9,830 bases of DNA, from positions 1 to 9,830 of the forward strand of contig JADGGV010000107.1 of NCBI GenBank assembly GCA_019689775.1, in the 5' to 3' direction. Under the pieces are notes generated by a model. It was given only the letters and a program-made list of their open reading frames with translations, did no database searches and was not told the origin of the DNA. The translations under genes and the position numbers were made by a program. The DNA comes from Gemmatimonadota bacterium (GTDB lineage Bacteria > Gemmatimonadota > Gemmatimonadetes > Longimicrobiales > RSA9). Positions 7,793-9,830 of the stretch are shown here, piece by piece (position 1 is the first letter of the stretch; every line of letters starts with the position of its first letter).

Positions 7793-9830
7793 CGCTCGTC
7801 GAGGCGCAGCAGCGGGCCCTCGGGCTCACGGCGCTCGCGGTCGTCGCCGCCTACGGCAGTGCGACGGGGCTGGCGTCGCCGGCGCTCGCGCCGGCCGCGC
7901 TGCTCCTGGTCGTCGGCCTCTTCTGGCGCGTGCCGCCCGAGTGGAGCGGCCACCTCGAGCGCATCGGCGTGACCGTCGCCGTCCTACTCGTGTCCCGCGC
8001 CGCGTACCACGCGCTCTTCCAGAACGACGACGTCGTCTACGCGATGGCGGACCTCCTCCTCGCGCTGCTCGGGATCGAGGGGATCCGCGCCGGCGGCAGC
8101 CGGACGAGTGGCCGCGTCTATGGGCTGTGCTTGGCGCTGATCCTGGCGGCGAGCGCCTATCGGCCGGGCGTGGCGTTCGCCGCCGCGTTCCTGGCGTTCA
8201 TCGCGATGGGGACGCTGTCGTTGTTCATCGGCAACCTGCGGCGCGAGGCGGACGAGCGGGCGCTGCGGGACGTGCCGATCCCGCCCCGCTTCCTCGGGCG
8301 CGTCGTGCTGTTGTCGGGCTGCTCGGTCCTCGGCGGCGTCCTGCTCTTCCTGTGCTTCCCGCGCGTCTCCGGCGGCTGGATCCCGCGGCGGTCGCCGGCC
8401 GCCGACGTCATCGGCTTCAGCGACGACGTCGCCCTGACGGCGTTCGGCTCGCGGCTGAGCGAGAACCCCGAGGTCGTCCTGCGCGTGGAGTTCCCCGACG
8501 GGCGCCCCGCCGACCTCCAGGACCTGCACTGGAAGGGGCGGTCGTTCGACCACTTCGACGGCGAGCGCTGGACGCGGACCGTGGGGATCCCGCCGGCGCT
8601 CGGCCCGACGCGCGGCTACCAGCGGCGCTGGGGCGGGCCGATGCTGCGGCAGCTCGTCTACGCAAAGCCGCTCGACGTGCCGGTCCTCTTCGCGCTGCAT
8701 CCGCTCGTGGACGTGACGCCGCGCTCTCGCATCCGCATCGGCCTCGACGATTCCGGCGACCTGGTGTACGCGGGCGGCGCCCCGCCGGTCTACGTCGCGA
8801 CCTCGCTCGCGCGGACCCCGACGCCGGACGCGTTGCGCCGCGCCCCCGACGAGCCGTCGCCGGCGGACTCGTTCTACCTCCAGCTTCCGCGCCTCTCGCC
8901 GCGCGTCGGGCGACTGGCCGACTCCCTCACCGCCGGCGCCGCGACGCGCTACGACCGCGTCGTGGCGGTGCAGGACTGGTTTCGCCGCGAGTTCCGTTAC
9001 ACGCTCGACCTCCCGGCGCGTGCCGACCAGACCTCGGTCGAGTACTTCCTCTTCGAGCGGCGCGCGGGGCACTGCGCCTACTTCTCGACGGCAATGGTCG
9101 TGCTGCTGCGGTCGATCGGCATCCCGGCCCGGAACGTCGACGGGTTCCTGGGCGGGGAGTGGAACGAGCTCGGCCACTACCTCGTGGTCACGCAGAACCA
9201 CGCGCACTCGTGGGTCGAGGTCTGGTTCCCAGGGTTCGGCTGGGTGCCGTTCGACCCGACGCCCGCGGCCGCGGCGGCGGTCGGCGGCCCCGCCGCGGCC
9301 ACATGGCTCGCGCCGCTCCGCCTGGCCGTCGACGCGCTCGAGCACCGGTGGGGGAAGTGGGTGCTCGATTACGACCTCGGCACGCAGCTCGGCCTCCTCC
9401 AGCGGACCGCGCGCCTGTTCTCGCGGCCGCCCGCCCGTGGCCCGAGCGCGCGGCGCTGGCTCCCATCACGCCCCGCGCTGCTGCTCGGGCTTGTGGCCGC
9501 GGCCGCCGCCGCCGCGGCCACCGCGCGGCGCCGCGCACCCACCGCGCCGCTCTCCGCCGAGGCGCGCATCTACCGCGGGCTGCGGCGGGCGTACGCGCGC
9601 GCGGGCTTCCAGGCCCCCGACTCGGTGCCGCCGCTCGCCTTCGCCGAGGCGCTCGAGCGCGCCGGCGCGCCCGGCGCCGCCGATGCGCGCGAGCTGGTGT
9701 CGACCTATGTCCGGGCGAGGTTCGGCGGGGAGGACATCGGTGAGGCGGGCCGGTCCCGGATGCGCGCGCAGCTCGCCGCGCTGCGCCGCGCGCTGCGCGC
9801 CGCCGAGCAACCCCACCCGGCGCCCCCCCC
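7789..9830 (+). CDS. TgpA-like membrane transglutaminase, 3' end missing
   Basis: I translated this frame by hand: it is open for 680 codons from the ATG overlapping the DUF58 stop to the window end. Residues 8-190 contain about seven hydrophobic segments (the DUF3488-type membrane region). An extracytoplasmic region follows, with a transglutaminase core at about 390-495. The catalytic triad is intact: C429 in AGHCAYFSTA, H473 in HAHSWVEVW and D489 in PFDPTP. An Ala-rich membrane segment lies at about 562-580, followed by a cytoplasmic DUF4129-like tail (AEARIYRGLRRAYARAGF). This is the layout of TgpA from Pseudomonas and of the third gene in MoxR-DUF58-transglutaminase operons. It probably cross-links or hydrolyses proteins or amides at the outer face of the membrane; the substrate is unknown. 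The stop codon must lie just beyond the C-rich end of the window. Confidence 0.88.
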   Translation, partial: MTLVEAQQRALGLTALAVVAAYGSATGLASPALAPAALLLVVGLFWRVPPEWSGHLERIGVTVAVLLVSRAAYHALFQNDDVVYAMADLLLALLGIEGIRAGGSRTSGRVYGLCLALILAASAYRPGVAFAAAFLAFIAMGTLSLFIGNLRREADERALRDVPIPPRFLGRVVLLSGCSVLGGVLLFLCFPRVSGGWIPRRSPAADVIGFSDDVALTAFGSRLSENPEVVLRVEFPDGRPADLQDLHWKGRSFDHFDGERWTRTVGIPPALGPTRGYQRRWGGPMLRQLVYAKPLDVPVLFALHPLVDVTPRSRIRIGLDDSGDLVYAGGAPPVYVATSLARTPTPDALRRAPDEPSPADSFYLQLPRLSPRVGRLADSLTAGAATRYDRVVAVQDWFRREFRYTLDLPARADQTSVEYFLFERRAGHCAYFSTAMVVLLRSIGIPARNVDGFLGGEWNELGHYLVVTQNHAHSWVEVWFPGFGWVPFDPTPAAAAAVGGPAAATWLAPLRLAVDALEHRWGKWVLDYDLGTQLGLLQRTARLFSRPPARGPSARRWLPSRPALLLGLVAAAAAAAATARRRAPTAPLSAEARIYRGLRRAYARAGFQAPDSVPPLAFAEALERAGAPGAADARELVSTYVRARFGGEDIGEAGRSRMRAQLAALRRALRAAEQPHPAPP

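Noticed and set aside
7984..9345. Long - strand frame opposite the transglutaminase gene
   Set aside because: Antisense shadow without a recognisable domain.
7941..9743. 600-codon + strand frame that looks complete
   Set aside because: Arg/Pro/Ala-rich shadow. The real gene is in another frame starting at 7789 and carries the transglutaminase triad.

Overview
The window is a very GC-rich stretch of bacterial chromosome, with strong G/C preference at third codon positions and long spurious open frames on both strands. The genes look like those of a soil or thermal bacterium from a GC-rich phylum. The DksA-like zinc-finger protein and the MoxR/DUF58/transglutaminase block would fit Gemmatimonadota, Chloroflexi or a similar group, but I cannot fix the phylum from this sequence. 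There is no IS element, CRISPR array, tRNA or rRNA. The gene content is mostly housekeeping and regulatory.

Layout. Positions 1-192 are a leader with a strong hairpin plus T-run (intrinsic terminator, 74-114). It lies upstream of a tightly coupled signalling pair on the + strand: an ANTAR-output response regulator (193-783) and a soluble hybrid with an N-terminal receiver and a HisKA_2-type histidine kinase (787-1980). A hairpin-rich convergent gap follows. Next is a PerR-type peroxide regulator on the - strand (2035-2499) with a readable sigma70-like promoter. A degenerate receiver-domain protein (2661-3053, +) is transcribed divergently from it. A second convergent gap, with a long hairpin capped by a GTGA loop, leads to a DksA/TraR-type zinc-finger regulator on the - strand (3090-3482). 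From 3731 to the end everything is on the + strand: AMP-forming acetyl-CoA synthetase (3731-5683), a MoxR AAA+ ATPase (5691-6662), a DUF58 membrane protein (6677-7792) and a TgpA-like membrane transglutaminase (7789 to the window end, 3' end missing).

How they work together. The first two genes form a self-contained two-component circuit whose output domain binds RNA, comparable in parts to EutW/EutV. Its own leader holds a terminator, so attenuation of the operon is a testable idea, though the canonical ANTAR hexaloop bases are absent. PerR, the receiver-like protein and the DksA-like protein form a small stress-regulation neighbourhood. The last three genes are the well-known MoxR-DUF58-transglutaminase module. 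It sits 7 bases behind acs and is probably at least partly co-transcribed with it.

I did not find a clearly new biological system. The most interesting leads are the leader upstream of the ANTAR gene, the unusual receiver-first kinase paired with it, the degenerate receiver divergent from perR, and a codon-usage break inside acs.
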